Positions 41,701 to 49,879 of a stretch of DNA of 64,000 nt are shown here, piece after piece. Source of the stretch: CAZSAT01 sp964604675 (GTDB taxonomy: Bacteria; Myxococcota_A; UBA796; CAJQPC01); assembly GCA_964604675.1 (NCBI GenBank), contig CAZSAT010000002.1:1-64000 (forward strand). The letters run 5' to 3'. The number at the start of each line of letters is the position of its first letter. The stretch's first letter is position 1. Under the pieces are notes generated by a model that did not search any database, was not told the origin of the DNA, and was given only the letters and a program-made list of their open reading frames with translations. The translations under genes and the position numbers were made by a program.

Positions 41701-43062
41701 CTCGCCGCCCTGTTGGGCGGTGGGGTGGAGGTGGACATGAACACCTGGGCGCGTACCTGCCAGGCCTTCGACGTGCCGCCACCGCGGCCCCAGCTCGATG
41801 CGCTCCTCGCTGCGCGGCTCGCGCAGCGCACCGAGCAGGGGTGGCGCTTCGCCCACGCCATGGTCCGCGAGAGCCTCGTCCAGGACGCCCGGAGCTCCGG
41901 CCGGCTGCGCTCGATGCATCGGGCGTGCCTCGTGGGCGTCCGCGTGGCGCGCAGCGAGTCGCGCGTCGACGTGCTCACGCACCTGCTGGGTTCCGGCGAG
42001 CTGGACAAGGCCTGCGATCTGCTCGAGCAGCGTGTGATCGAGGCGGTGAGCCGGCAGGCCTGGCCCGAAGCCATGGGGGGGATCGAGCGGCTCGCGGGCA
42101 CCTTGGACGCGGTGGCCGAGAACGACGACCCGCGGCACGCCCGGCAGGTCGCGCTGAGGGCCTCGGTGTTGCTCGAGCAAGGGGCGCTGGTCGAGGCCGC
42201 GCGCTGTGCCCAGGAGGGTCGGCAGCGCATCGGCGAGCATCCGGAGCTCACGCGCATCCTGGGGGTGGTCGCCTTCCGCCAGGGCCGTCGCCGCAAGGCC
42301 CTCCAGCTGCTGGACCAGGCGCGCTCGGACTTCGCCGAGCGGGACGACCCCGCCGGTGCCGGTCGCTGCGGCTACGCTCAGGGCTTGGTCCAACGCTCTG
42401 TCGGCGACCACGAGGGCGCGGCCAAGGCGCTGTCGTGGGCCCAGGGCTTGCTGGTCGACGACCCCGTGTGGTTGGCGCGCTCGACCTACGCGCTGGGCGA
42501 GGTGAGCGTGCTCGCCGAGGATCTCGATCAGGGCCAGAGCCAGTTCGAGGCCGCTCTGGCGCTGTACTCCACCCTGCGCATGCGGGCGGGTCGTGGGCGG
42601 GCGCTGGCGGGGCTGGCCGATGTCGCACGCCTGCGCGGTCAGCTGGACCTCGCGGAGCGCCAGCTCGGGGAAGCGCTCGCCCTGCTGGAGAGCACGCGCA
42701 GCTCCTGGCGCATTCCGGCGCGGCTCAAGCTCGTGCTGGTCCTGCTCGCGCGCCGCAGCTGGGCCGAGGCGCTCCCGCACCTCCGGTTGGCGCACCAGCG
42801 GCTGCGCGCGGAGGAGCAGCTCAACCTGCTCGTGACCGTGCAGGCGCTCAGCGCCCTCGCCACCGCCGGCTTGTCACAGAAGGTGCACTTCGAGGCCGCT
42901 GTGGCCGAGGTGGAGCGCTTGATGCACGCCTCGTTCATCGCCGACCCCGACACCGCCCGCGCGCTCGACGAGGCCGCGGACCTGGCGAGTCGGCGTGGGT
43001 GGCGCGCGTCGGCACAGGCCGAGGAGCTCGCCCGACGTCAGTGGGTGGCGCTGGGCCGCTGA
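38716..43062 (+). CDS. TPR - Ser/Thr kinase - ATPase - TPR regulatory protein
   Basis: 1448 residues, cytoplasmic. Residues 1 to 340 are TPR-like helical repeats. A protein kinase domain follows (about 350 to 620): VLAEGGMAKIWLA glycine loop, LALKVLD with the Lys, HLDVKPANVLL near 480, ADFGLAN near 505 and FMAPEQL near 528. From about 700 a STAND/AAA-type ATPase begins: Walker A reads QGPAGLGKRR, with Arg where Ser or Thr is expected, and Walker B VVVVDEDV. From about 1080 to 1440 more TPR repeats occur. The layout resembles myxobacterial one-piece signalling kinases. GTG start, with TAGACT six bases upstream overlapping the RND stop. Substrates unknown. Confidence 0.88.
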   Translation: MAGMTPTSASQGLLEAGRRSLARRDHLRAESLLLRAASALEAEGCHAEAVYAWLGLADSAHDRGAERLVTRHLTRALRALEHVDDVSLHIRVLVKRGSAQGQLGDFEQGMASVGRAIELARKHRRRKLLVEALAAAGRLCRDAGRLRKALRFLEEACGLTRATDGRIGAIAAINLAEVYRMWRRFDEAMALYRGFYGLDELKIALAARLGAGQVALSQGDYDSARELFGHVRREAMRAELNGLRTEAEALLLPCHEAAGDVAAWTQAFEHCHRHLTQQRLYLRSCGWGLDLSGRIAESVGSREGRERAARAWSLALDVWRRGGAESYAASTRRSLQALAPHRLPIPLESMEVRHVLAEGGMAKIWLAQDRRSGTWLALKVLDAARLHRPELREAVAREVRVIAGLDHQHLARVIDHGTIPEAAALLSGDQLPEGSPYLLLDLAHGGNLEPACGHVTWSQARTVLDQLLGALAFAHANGLVHLDVKPANVLLQRPLRSAAVHVLLADFGLANAIGTSDHEGRVAGTPGFMAPEQLLGRSRDFGPWTDLYAVGCMAWALCTGDPPFPAEVPSGPLRLTLPDFTPAMVVPAGTERWLRRLLAAAPADRYRCAADALAELRDLEGIADETWSDLPVEHQATPPTWTMGSSILTLNGGVPSTSEMPAIRGLSLLRTATVPDDWRGRAPAPTAGVLTAGRRLFGLRRPPMVGRERERDLLWEELKITARVRKPRVVVLQGPAGLGKRRLCEWLLTRSAELGATIPLRAVKGADEPVLAAVLDRLGCSGLSGAALVARVVSAVRELGVGLPDIALAALEGGAPLEERQQGLLALLQILSLERPLVVVVDEDVVGPEALELAHRLLSADGLQLPVLLVMTVRDDQAGVAWQARLAELEEHAQATHLELEGLPQEDVAELVGGLLKLDPSLTRLLTLRAEGNPSFAVEVLRDLVARDLLAPGDEGHRLRPGVAVELPESLRSAWSERLAGALASANQAEIEGLWLAALLGGGVEVDMNTWARTCQAFDVPPPRPQLDALLAARLAQRTEQGWRFAHAMVRESLVQDARSSGRLRSMHRACLVGVRVARSESRVDVLTHLLGSGELDKACDLLEQRVIEAVSRQAWPEAMGGIERLAGTLDAVAENDDPRHARQVALRASVLLEQGALVEAARCAQEGRQRIGEHPELTRILGVVAFRQGRRRKALQLLDQARSDFAERDDPAGAGRCGYAQGLVQRSVGDHEGAAKALSWAQGLLVDDPVWLARSTYALGEVSVLAEDLDQGQSQFEAALALYSTLRMRAGRGRALAGLADVARLRGQLDLAERQLGEALALLESTRSSWRIPARLKLVLVLLARRSWAEALPHLRLAHQRLRAEEQLNLLVTVQALSALATAGLSQKVHFEAAVAEVERLMHASFIADPDTARALDEAADLASRRGWRASAQAEELARRQWVALGR

Positions 43063-43064
43063 GA

Positions 43065-43649
43065 TCAGAACGTGAAGCCGAGCGCCAGGCCGTTGCCTTC
43101 GGGTGACACCAGAGGCGCCACGCCCCAGCTCACCGCCAGCTGGTCGTGTCCGCCTCGGGCCAGGCTGTGCTGGGCCAGGCCGAAGGGCCCCGACAGCACC
43201 ACCCCGCCGAGGAAGGACAGCGCCAGAACGGGGCCCGTGTACTCGTCGTAGTTGCCGGTGACCATCTGCGCGCGGCCCAGCAGGGAGCTTCCCACCACGG
43301 GCGCGACCACGAGTCCGAGTCCGACCAGGCCGGGCACCAGCGAGGTCTCCACCCCCCCGTCGTTGACCTCCTTGGCGGCGCGCGCGGAGCCGCCGTTGAG
43401 CGCGAGGGTTCCGATGGTGGTGCCGGTCAGCCCGACGATGGAGAGGACCCCGCCGCGGAAGGCACCTTCGTAGGTGCCGCTGCCATACAGGACGCCGAGC
43501 CCGACAGCGGTCACCGCGACCCCCGCGCCGTACCCGATTCCACCGTAGCGCGCGATCCTCATCGACGCGTCGTAGGTCTCCTGTTCGTAGGTGGGCGCGT
43601 AGTCGGCGGCGACGGCGGAGCTGGCGAGCAGCAGGGGCAGTGCGAGCAT
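43065..43649 (-). CDS. Secreted glycine-rich membrane-associated protein
   Basis: 194 residues. Signal MLALPLLLASSAVAADYAPTY, cleaved after AVA. The mature part has alternating hydrophobic segments and Gly-rich stretches (YGGIGYGAGVAVTAVGLGVLYGSG, SFLGGVVLSGPFGLAQ) and ends in GNGLALGFTF, with a terminal Phe typical of outer-membrane proteins. Function unknown; it may be a small outer-membrane barrel or a membrane-inserted helical protein. Its stop is two bases from that of the kinase on the opposite strand. TAGGCT lies five bases before its ATG. Confidence 0.65.
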   Translation of the reverse strand: MLALPLLLASSAVAADYAPTYEQETYDASMRIARYGGIGYGAGVAVTAVGLGVLYGSGTYEGAFRGGVLSIVGLTGTTIGTLALNGGSARAAKEVNDGGVETSLVPGLVGLGLVVAPVVGSSLLGRAQMVTGNYDEYTGPVLALSFLGGVVLSGPFGLAQHSLARGGHDQLAVSWGVAPLVSPEGNGLALGFTF

Positions 43650-43654
43650 GGCCG

Positions 43655-43660
43655 AGCCTA
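43655..43660 (-). promoter_or_regulatory. -10-like hexamer TAGGCT, five bases before a start codon
   Basis: TGG-TAGGCT followed by five bases and the ATG at 43649 on the minus strand. The octamer GGTAGGCT and its spacing are the same as at 21159 and 61893. Confidence 0.6.
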
Positions 43661-43698
43661 CCAGTGGCGCGGCGATCGAGGCTGAACCGCGGAGGCCC

Positions 43699-45117
43699 TC
43701 AGGGCATGAACGTGTAGAGGTCGTCCAGCCAGATGCCCCGTCCCTGGAGGCGCTCGCCGTCCCACTCCACGTCCCAGACCACCGAGCCGTCGGGCAGGGC
43801 CTCGCGGGTGCGGCCGCCGGAGCCGTAGTTGTGCAGGGTGTTGCCGTTCGGCAGGCGGTGCGCTTCGCCCGCGGTGTTGCAGGCGATGCCGTCCTCGACC
43901 GCGAAGCTCCAGATCTGGTCCAGCGACGACGCGGCCTCGTTGACGGTGTACTCGCGCACCGCGCAGTCCTTGCTGCCTTCGTCGATGTGCGTCGAGAGCA
44001 GCAGCGTGCCTTCGTCGGTGTAGGTGGCGCCGTGCTGCCAGTCGAACTGGGAGGTGGTGGGGTCGAAGGTCCAGTCGGACTGCCGTCCCCAGCTGTGCAG
44101 CTCCTCACCGGTGTTGCGGTCGATCTCGACCAGGGTGTCGTGGGTGTAGAAGCTGTAGAGGAAGCTGTCGCGGGTCTCCGAGTACCAGAGCGAGTTGGAC
44201 TGGCAGTAGCTCGACGACCACGCAGCACCGCACTCCCAGAGGTCGGTGGTGAGCTCCTTCGCCGGGTCGAGCACGCTCAGGTACTCGTTGTTGTCGCTGG
44301 TGGCGCGTCCGTAGGCGTAGAGCCCGTCGCCGAGCTCGACCCAGGCATGGTGCAGCCCGGGGAACGCGTAGGTGGCCTCGACCGTGCCGTCGAGCTTCAT
44401 GCGCACGACCCGGCCGTCCTCGCCGTCCCGCGCGAAGTCGGACCAGTAGGTCGCCTCGTCGAGCAGGATGTCGTCGCCGTCCAGGGAGATGCGGGCGTAG
44501 ATGGTCCAGGCGTGGTCGGCGGTCTCGCGGGCCCAGACCACGCGGCCCTTCCGGTCGATGATGAAGGCCCAGTAGGTCCCCTGGGTCCAGCCGCCCGTGT
44601 CCTCGTTGAGGCTGGTCAGCAGGTAGCTGCCGCCGTCGTACCAGTTGGCCTCGTCCGCCACGTGGAGGGTGGGCTGCAAGACCTCGAGCGGGAGCGCGTC
44701 GGTCTCCTTGGTGCGCAGCGCGCTGACCTGCTCGCCGCTGCCATCGTCGGTGACGACGGCGTAGCTGACCACCTCGCCGTAGGGCACGCCCAGCAGGACC
44801 TGCTCGACGACCTCGCCGCCGGTCACGTTGCGCACGGGCGTGGTGTGCCACTCCCCGCTGTCGAAGCTGTAGGAGATGTGAGCGCTCGCGTCGTGGTCCT
44901 GGGTCCACGACACGTACACCAGGCTGCCGAAGTCCTCGTGGATGCGCGCGGACACACCGTCCACCCCCGCGGCCTCGTCGGCGGGGCCGGCGGTGTCCAC
45001 GGGGGGCGCGGTGTCGTCGAGCGCCAGGGCGGTGTCGGCGGCGGTGTCGTGGGCGGTCGGGGCGGTGTCCGCCGGTTCAGCGTCGGTGCACGCGAGGAGA
45101 AAGAGCATCGTATCCAT
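43699..45117 (-). CDS. Arylsulfotransferase-like lipoprotein
   Basis: 472 residues. Signal MDTMLFLLACTDAE with lipobox LAC, then an Asp-Thr-Ala-rich stalk (residues 12 to 55). A fibronectin-like N-terminal region (VSARIHEDFGSLVYVSWTQ) is followed by a beta-propeller typical of the ASST family: TYWAFIIDRKGRVVWA, HAWVELGDGLYAYGR, WQHGATYTDEGTLLLSTH and HRLPNGNTLHNYGSGG. It may transfer sulfate between phenolic compounds or simply share the fold. An internally deleted copy lies at 30957..31464. Start: an upstream out-of-frame ATG exists; this one gives the signal peptide. Confidence 0.82.
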   Translation of the reverse strand: MDTMLFLLACTDAEPADTAPTAHDTAADTALALDDTAPPVDTAGPADEAAGVDGVSARIHEDFGSLVYVSWTQDHDASAHISYSFDSGEWHTTPVRNVTGGEVVEQVLLGVPYGEVVSYAVVTDDGSGEQVSALRTKETDALPLEVLQPTLHVADEANWYDGGSYLLTSLNEDTGGWTQGTYWAFIIDRKGRVVWARETADHAWTIYARISLDGDDILLDEATYWSDFARDGEDGRVVRMKLDGTVEATYAFPGLHHAWVELGDGLYAYGRATSDNNEYLSVLDPAKELTTDLWECGAAWSSSYCQSNSLWYSETRDSFLYSFYTHDTLVEIDRNTGEELHSWGRQSDWTFDPTTSQFDWQHGATYTDEGTLLLSTHIDEGSKDCAVREYTVNEAASSLDQIWSFAVEDGIACNTAGEAHRLPNGNTLHNYGSGGRTREALPDGSVVWDVEWDGERLQGRGIWLDDLYTFMP

Positions 45118-45153
45118 CCATCGGTCGGCGGCAAGATAGCCGTTGAACCAGCT

Positions 45154-46881
45154 GTGTTCCTCTTCCACGAGATCCACGTCGACGACTTTCGGCTCGACGT
45201 GCAGCGCGACCGTGCCACTTACGAGGCCTCCCTGCGCCTGCTGGAGGCCCTGGTCGGGGTGGCGGAAGCCCGCGGGCTGAAGCTCGCCCTGCGCTTCCGT
45301 CATCCCTTCGCCAAGGCGGCGCGCAGGTTCGAGGGGGTGGACAACGCCCTGGTGCGCTTCGAAGAGCGCGGCCACGAGCTGGGCGTGCACGCGCACCACC
45401 GCCGCATCCACGGCACCTGGCACGCGCTGCGCGACGCTGGCGTGAAGGACCTCCGCGCGGTCGTGCCGGGGTTCATCCAGGGCGACCGGGGGGACCTCCG
45501 CCGGGTGCTCAACGCCTGCCGTGGGCTGGGCTTCCGCTGGTGCACCGATCAGTGCCAGACCAACGCCTTTCCCTACGCGGGGCTCACGCCGTGGCGCCCG
45601 GCGCCGGACTTCTCGGGCCCCGGCACCGGGCCGCTCGTCTTCGTCGATGTGTCGGTGAACCCCTTCGCTTGGGGTCTGTTGCGCTGGACGGGTGAGCGGA
45701 CCGAGCAGACCTTCGGTCTCCGGGACGAGCACTTCCACCGGCTCGTCGGTCTGCTCGACGCCCACCTTCGGCACCCCCGTCCGCACGCGGTCACCCACTT
45801 CGGCTGCGTGTTCCACGAGCACCAGCACGTCACGGGCCCCGACAGCCTCGACATCGACGAGGAGAGCCTCGCGGCCTGGGACCGCTTCCTCGGCGAGGTC
45901 GCCCGACGACCGGTCGACCAGGTGCTGCCGGGTCGCATCGTCGAAGCCTGGGAGGCGGTGGAGGGCACGGGCGGCGATCAGCCGCCACGGCTTCCTGGCC
46001 GAGCGTTCTCGCGGGTCGATCCCCTGGGTCTGCGCCACGACGTGCCGAGCTGGGTGCGCGCGAAGCTGCCCCGTCCGGCGATGCCGCCCGCGGTGAGGCG
46101 GGCGCGGAACCGCGTGGCCTGGGAGCGGCGCCGGCCCGTGGCGACCCGCTCGGCCGCCACCGCGGAGCAGGTGCGGGTGCCGGTGGGTGAGGGCTTCGTG
46201 GAGGCGCTCCGCTGGGGCGAGGGTGGGTTCCCGCTGGTGCTCTCCCACGCGGGGCACTTCGGCGGCAACACCGATCAGCTGCGGCTCTTCGGCTTGACGC
46301 CGGACCAGGTGGTCGAGGCGGGCTTCGAGGTCTGGACCTGGGATCGCAGCGGCACGGGCCTCTCGCGGGGTCGTGAAGACCTCGCTCCCGGCAACCTGCG
46401 GCACGTGCGGGAGGCGGTCGCGGTGTGGCAGGCGGCCAGCGCCTCGCGGCCGGCGGGCTGGCTGTGCTACTCGGCGGGTCTGGTGCCCGTGCTCCTGGCG
46501 CTGCCCGAGATCCGCCCCGCCTTCGTGGTGGACGCGGAGGCCCCCGCGGACCGGCTCTCGATGCAGGCCGGGGACCCGGCGGCCAACCCCTTCTTCCAGG
46601 AGCGCAGCTTCCGGGCTGGGCTGGACGACGAGGCCTGGGCGTGGCGGGAGCCGTGGCGCCTGGTCGGTGCGCTGGAGGCGCCCTACCACCGCCTCCAGGC
46701 CGAGGTCGACCACCAGCACGGGCGGTGCGTGCTGCATGCCCGAGTCCTCCTGGATGCTGCGGCCCAGCCCTTCGTCAATGGAGCCCCGTACACCGGGCAG
46801 GTGCTCGGGTGGCCGGGGCGGCTCGCCGAGCACGGCGGGCGCGTGCTCGAGGTGTTGACAGCCGCAAGGCGAGCTGGCTAG
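45154..46881 (+). CDS. Polysaccharide deacetylase-like domain fused to an alpha/beta hydrolase
   Basis: 575 residues, no signal peptide. The N-terminal half starts MFLFHEIHVDDFRLDVQRD (GTG start) and has HELGVHAHHRRIHGTWH near residue 74, features of NodB/CE4-like barrels with Asp and His for metal. From about residue 340 an alpha/beta hydrolase fold follows: FPLVLSHAGHFGGN, WTWDRSGTGLSRG and WLCYSAGLVPVLL, where Ser in CYSAG is the likely nucleophile. It may act on an acylated sugar or lipid in two steps. I know no standard name for this fusion. It shares its final CTAG with the opposite gene's stop. It is divergent from the arylsulfotransferase-like gene by 36 bases. Confidence 0.68.
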   Translation: MFLFHEIHVDDFRLDVQRDRATYEASLRLLEALVGVAEARGLKLALRFRHPFAKAARRFEGVDNALVRFEERGHELGVHAHHRRIHGTWHALRDAGVKDLRAVVPGFIQGDRGDLRRVLNACRGLGFRWCTDQCQTNAFPYAGLTPWRPAPDFSGPGTGPLVFVDVSVNPFAWGLLRWTGERTEQTFGLRDEHFHRLVGLLDAHLRHPRPHAVTHFGCVFHEHQHVTGPDSLDIDEESLAAWDRFLGEVARRPVDQVLPGRIVEAWEAVEGTGGDQPPRLPGRAFSRVDPLGLRHDVPSWVRAKLPRPAMPPAVRRARNRVAWERRRPVATRSAATAEQVRVPVGEGFVEALRWGEGGFPLVLSHAGHFGGNTDQLRLFGLTPDQVVEAGFEVWTWDRSGTGLSRGREDLAPGNLRHVREAVAVWQAASASRPAGWLCYSAGLVPVLLALPEIRPAFVVDAEAPADRLSMQAGDPAANPFFQERSFRAGLDDEAWAWREPWRLVGALEAPYHRLQAEVDHQHGRCVLHARVLLDAAAQPFVNGAPYTGQVLGWPGRLAEHGGRVLEVLTAARRAG

Positions 46882-48995
46882 CGCTCCCAGTCCGCTCGGG
46901 GAGGCCAGAGGCCCCCGTCGTCCACCTTGAGCTCCACGGGGCTTCCCACGTGGCCCACGCTGAGGACCTCCATCGGACAGACCTGCACGCAGATGCCGCA
47001 CTGGATGCAGGCCGAGTTGTGGTTCGAGAAGGCCTCGCCCTTCTGGGCGAAGCGCATCACGTCGATGCCCATCTGGCAGAAGCGTGTGCACTCGTTGCAG
47101 CCGATGCACTTGTCGTTGGCGCGGATGACGATGGTCGTGATGCGCTTGGCGAGCTCCTCCATCCACGCCCGCAGGGGGCAGAAGAAACGGCACCACACGC
47201 GGTTGCCCAGGTACGGGTAGAGCGCCACGCCCACGATGCTCGCCAGCCAGAAGTCGACCATCAGGCCGTACCAGTGCTCCGCGAACGCCTTCGTCTCGTA
47301 GAGCGCGCCCGCCGCGAAGAACTGCCACGCGTCGTTCAACACCAGCAGGGTGACGGGGATGGCCAGGACCAGGACGAGGCGCCCGAAGCTCTCGGCCTGC
47401 TTGGCCGTGCGTCCCCGCGGCGCGAGGTGGCGCCAGAAGTCGCCGAGGGTCTCGGCCAGCCCGCCGCAACCGCAGAGGTAGCTGCAGAACCGGACCCCGT
47501 TCCGTCGGACGTACAAGGGCACAGCCACGAAGCTCACGAAGGCCGCCAGGGCCAGCCAGATGACCGCTGTGGTGGTGTCGCCGGCCCAGCTCGGGGCGTC
47601 GATCAGGCTCCACGTCGACAGCGGCCAGGGCACCGTGAGCGCGTAGACCTTCCACGGTCGCTCGATCACGAGCGGCGCCAGCAGCTCCGGCACGCCGAAC
47701 AGGAAGACGAGCTGGTAGCCGACCAGGGAGAGGTAGCGCTTCTTCTGCTCGGGGAGGTGGTACTTCCGGTACGCGCGCAACCCGAACACGGCGATGAGCA
47801 GCGAGTAGATGCAGGTGCCCCAGAAGCCGGCGTCCACGGTGCGGAAGCCGAGGTCCACGCTCAGGGCGTCGAAGAGGAAGTGCAGCGGTCCGCCCTCGTG
47901 GAACGGGAAGAGCGCTCGCTTGGCCTTCAGGCAGTAGAAGGCGTAGGTCAGGGCGGCGAAGCCCAGGATCCAGGCCAGCCGCCAGGCGTCCAGGTCGCCC
48001 TGCATCCGGATGCCGAGGCGTCGCAGGAACTTCCTGGGGAGCTTGGCGCCGAGGAAGGCCAGCACCCCGTCTGCAGGGACCTGGACCTCGCCATCGGGTC
48101 CGTCGAGCACCACGTGCTGCGCGGTGACCTCGCGCGGCGTGGTGTCGAACAGCACCGTGATCCTGCCGGCTTCGTGGAGCGCGGCGATGCGCTGCTGGTT
48201 GCGCAGCTTGGCGCGGTGGAAGGAGGCCTGCCGGTAGCTGACCGTGACCTGCGCACCCGCATCGGCCAGGCTGCAGGCCGACTCCACGGCGGAGTCGCCG
48301 CCGCCGACCACGACCACCTGCTTGTTGGCCCAGTCGTCCGGGTCCTTGAGCGTGTAGTGCACGTGGGGCAGGTCGTCGCCGGACACCCCCAGCCGCCGCA
48401 CCTCGCCGCGCTTCCCGGCCGCGAGGATGACCTTGCTCGCCAGCACGACGCGCTCTTCGCCGGTGCCGCGGTGGCGCGTGTGGACCTCCAGACCCTCGGT
48501 CGCCGGTCGCACGTCCACCACCTCGATCGGCTGCTCGATGGGGAGCTGCTTCTGTTCCAGCGCGGCCTGCCAGCGGTCGACGAGGTCTTCCTTGGTCGCG
48601 TCCTCGAACCAGAAGTTGCCCGGGTTCTCCATCGCGACCGGCTCGGAGAAGATGAGCTTTCCCTTGGGGAAGTTCTGGATGGTGGCGAAGGGGAGCTCCC
48701 GCTCGAGCACCACGTGGTCGATCCCGCGCTCGGACAGGGCCAGCGACGCGCCGATGCCGGCGGGGCCTGCGCCGATGACCACCACCTTGCCGCCAGCCGC
48801 GCGGTCGGCGACGTGATGGGCCACGTCGTAGCCCTGCCTCAACGCCACCTTGATGATCGGGGCGTCCGCGAGATCGCCCACGATGTAGAGCCCCTTGACG
48901 TTGCTCTCGTGGTGCCGATCGATCCTGGGGAGCTCCCGCACGCCCAGCTTGGGGGAGAACTCGAAGCTCACCTTCAGCATGTCCGGCAGCGTCAC
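46878..48995 (-). CDS. FAD/NAD(P) flavoprotein fused to a membrane ferredoxin (NapH-like)
   Basis: 705 residues. Residues 1 to 65 end with GLYIVGDLADAPIIKVALRQG, the FAD motif that usually closes a two-dinucleotide-binding-domain flavoprotein. Next comes IGAGPAG (74 to 80), the ATG motif ILAAGKRG, and an NAD(P) loop GGGDSA (231 to 236). From about 335 to 620 are six or so membrane helices, with GCGG and CRFFCPLR motifs like NapH/CcoG. The end carries two 4Fe-4S ferredoxin motifs, CIGCNECTRFC and CIQCGICVQVCP. It should pass electrons from NAD(P)H through FAD to iron-sulfur clusters at the inner membrane. GTG start with GAGAGGG upstream. Confidence 0.85.
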   Translation of the reverse strand: MTLPDMLKVSFEFSPKLGVRELPRIDRHHESNVKGLYIVGDLADAPIIKVALRQGYDVAHHVADRAAGGKVVVIGAGPAGIGASLALSERGIDHVVLERELPFATIQNFPKGKLIFSEPVAMENPGNFWFEDATKEDLVDRWQAALEQKQLPIEQPIEVVDVRPATEGLEVHTRHRGTGEERVVLASKVILAAGKRGEVRRLGVSGDDLPHVHYTLKDPDDWANKQVVVVGGGDSAVESACSLADAGAQVTVSYRQASFHRAKLRNQQRIAALHEAGRITVLFDTTPREVTAQHVVLDGPDGEVQVPADGVLAFLGAKLPRKFLRRLGIRMQGDLDAWRLAWILGFAALTYAFYCLKAKRALFPFHEGGPLHFLFDALSVDLGFRTVDAGFWGTCIYSLLIAVFGLRAYRKYHLPEQKKRYLSLVGYQLVFLFGVPELLAPLVIERPWKVYALTVPWPLSTWSLIDAPSWAGDTTTAVIWLALAAFVSFVAVPLYVRRNGVRFCSYLCGCGGLAETLGDFWRHLAPRGRTAKQAESFGRLVLVLAIPVTLLVLNDAWQFFAAGALYETKAFAEHWYGLMVDFWLASIVGVALYPYLGNRVWCRFFCPLRAWMEELAKRITTIVIRANDKCIGCNECTRFCQMGIDVMRFAQKGEAFSNHNSACIQCGICVQVCPMEVLSVGHVGSPVELKVDDGGLWPPRADWER

Positions 48996-49016
48996 GGACC
49001 CTCTCCACAGCCATGG

Positions 49017-49022
49017 TACTCG
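49017..49022 (+). promoter_or_regulatory. Extended -10-like hexamer TACTCG
   Basis: TGG-TACTCG ends six bases before the ATG at 49029. The last base is G, so it is a weaker match to TANNNT. The gap to the opposite gene is only 33 bases. Confidence 0.4.
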
Positions 49023-49028
49023 CGCGCG

Positions 49029-49871
49029 ATGGCGACCTTCCTCGACAGCATCTCACTTCGACACCTCGAGAAGCGCCTCGGTTTCGAGAGGCGACAGGTC
49101 GAGACAAGCCATGGGCTGACCACCGCGCTCGTCGGGCAGGGCGGCGGCGAGCGCCCCCCGCTGGTGCTGCTCCACGGCGTGGGCTCGCGGGGCACGCACT
49201 ACGCGCGGCTCGTCGCGCGCATGCTGCCGCGGCTCGGCACGGTGGTGCTGCCCGACTTCCTCGGCCACGGCCTGAGCGGGCCCCCTAGCGCGAACACCGT
49301 GGACGTGCTGGTGGATGGGCTCACCGAGAGCCTGGACGCGCTGCTCGACGATCGCTACCTGCTCTTCGGCAACTCGATGGGGGGCTACGGCGCCCTCAAG
49401 CACGCCTGTCGCCGTCCGGACCAGGTTCGGGGCGTGATCGTCAACAGCCCGGCGGGCGGTCGCCTCGACGACGAGACCCGCCAGGTGGTGCTCGACCGCC
49501 TGCGGATCCGCACCCACGCCGACGCGTTGGAGCTGTTGGACCGCACCTTCGAGCGCCCCCCGATGCGGCACCTGGTGGCCTGGGCCTTGCGGAGGCAGCT
49601 CACCACGCCCGAGATCCGGGAGATGATCGACAACGTGGGTCCGAAGCACGACCTGGACGAGGGCGAGCTGGCTGCGCTCACGATGCCGGTGAAGATCCTC
49701 TGGGGCGACGCGGACCGCCTGCTCGAACCCCGCCAGCTCGCCTGGTTCCGCGCGGCGCTGCCGGCCCACGCCGCGATCGAGCAACCGCCTGGCTTTGGCC
49801 ACTCGCCGTACGTCGACCACACCGACGCCTTGGCGGAGCACATTCTCGGGTTTGTCGACGATCTGGCTTGA
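49029..49871 (+). CDS. Alpha/beta hydrolase
   Basis: 280 residues, cytoplasmic. VLLHGVGSRGTHY near residue 46 is the oxyanion-hole HG motif. GNSMGG near 116 carries the nucleophile Ser; WGDAD near 225 the acid; GFGHSPYVD near 257 the His. The family is typical of esterases, C-C hydrolases and lactonases; substrate unknown. It shows no signal peptide. It is divergent from the flavoprotein-ferredoxin gene. The next gene (cysH) begins 193 bases later behind hairpins, so they need not be one operon. Confidence 0.9.
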   Translation: MATFLDSISLRHLEKRLGFERRQVETSHGLTTALVGQGGGERPPLVLLHGVGSRGTHYARLVARMLPRLGTVVLPDFLGHGLSGPPSANTVDVLVDGLTESLDALLDDRYLLFGNSMGGYGALKHACRRPDQVRGVIVNSPAGGRLDDETRQVVLDRLRIRTHADALELLDRTFERPPMRHLVAWALRRQLTTPEIREMIDNVGPKHDLDEGELAALTMPVKILWGDADRLLEPRQLAWFRAALPAHAAIEQPPGFGHSPYVDHTDALAEHILGFVDDLA

Positions 49872-49879
49872 TCGGCGCC

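Noticed and set aside
38815..42795. A 1326-codon minus frame opposite the large kinase gene
   Set aside because: The plus strand has all kinase motifs. The minus translation is low-complexity His/Gln/Arg-rich and has no start context.
43699..49107. A minus frame of 1802 codons that runs through several genes
   Set aside because: Only the part from 45117 to 43699 has a signal peptide and family motifs; the rest is antisense to the fusion gene and out of frame with the flavoprotein.
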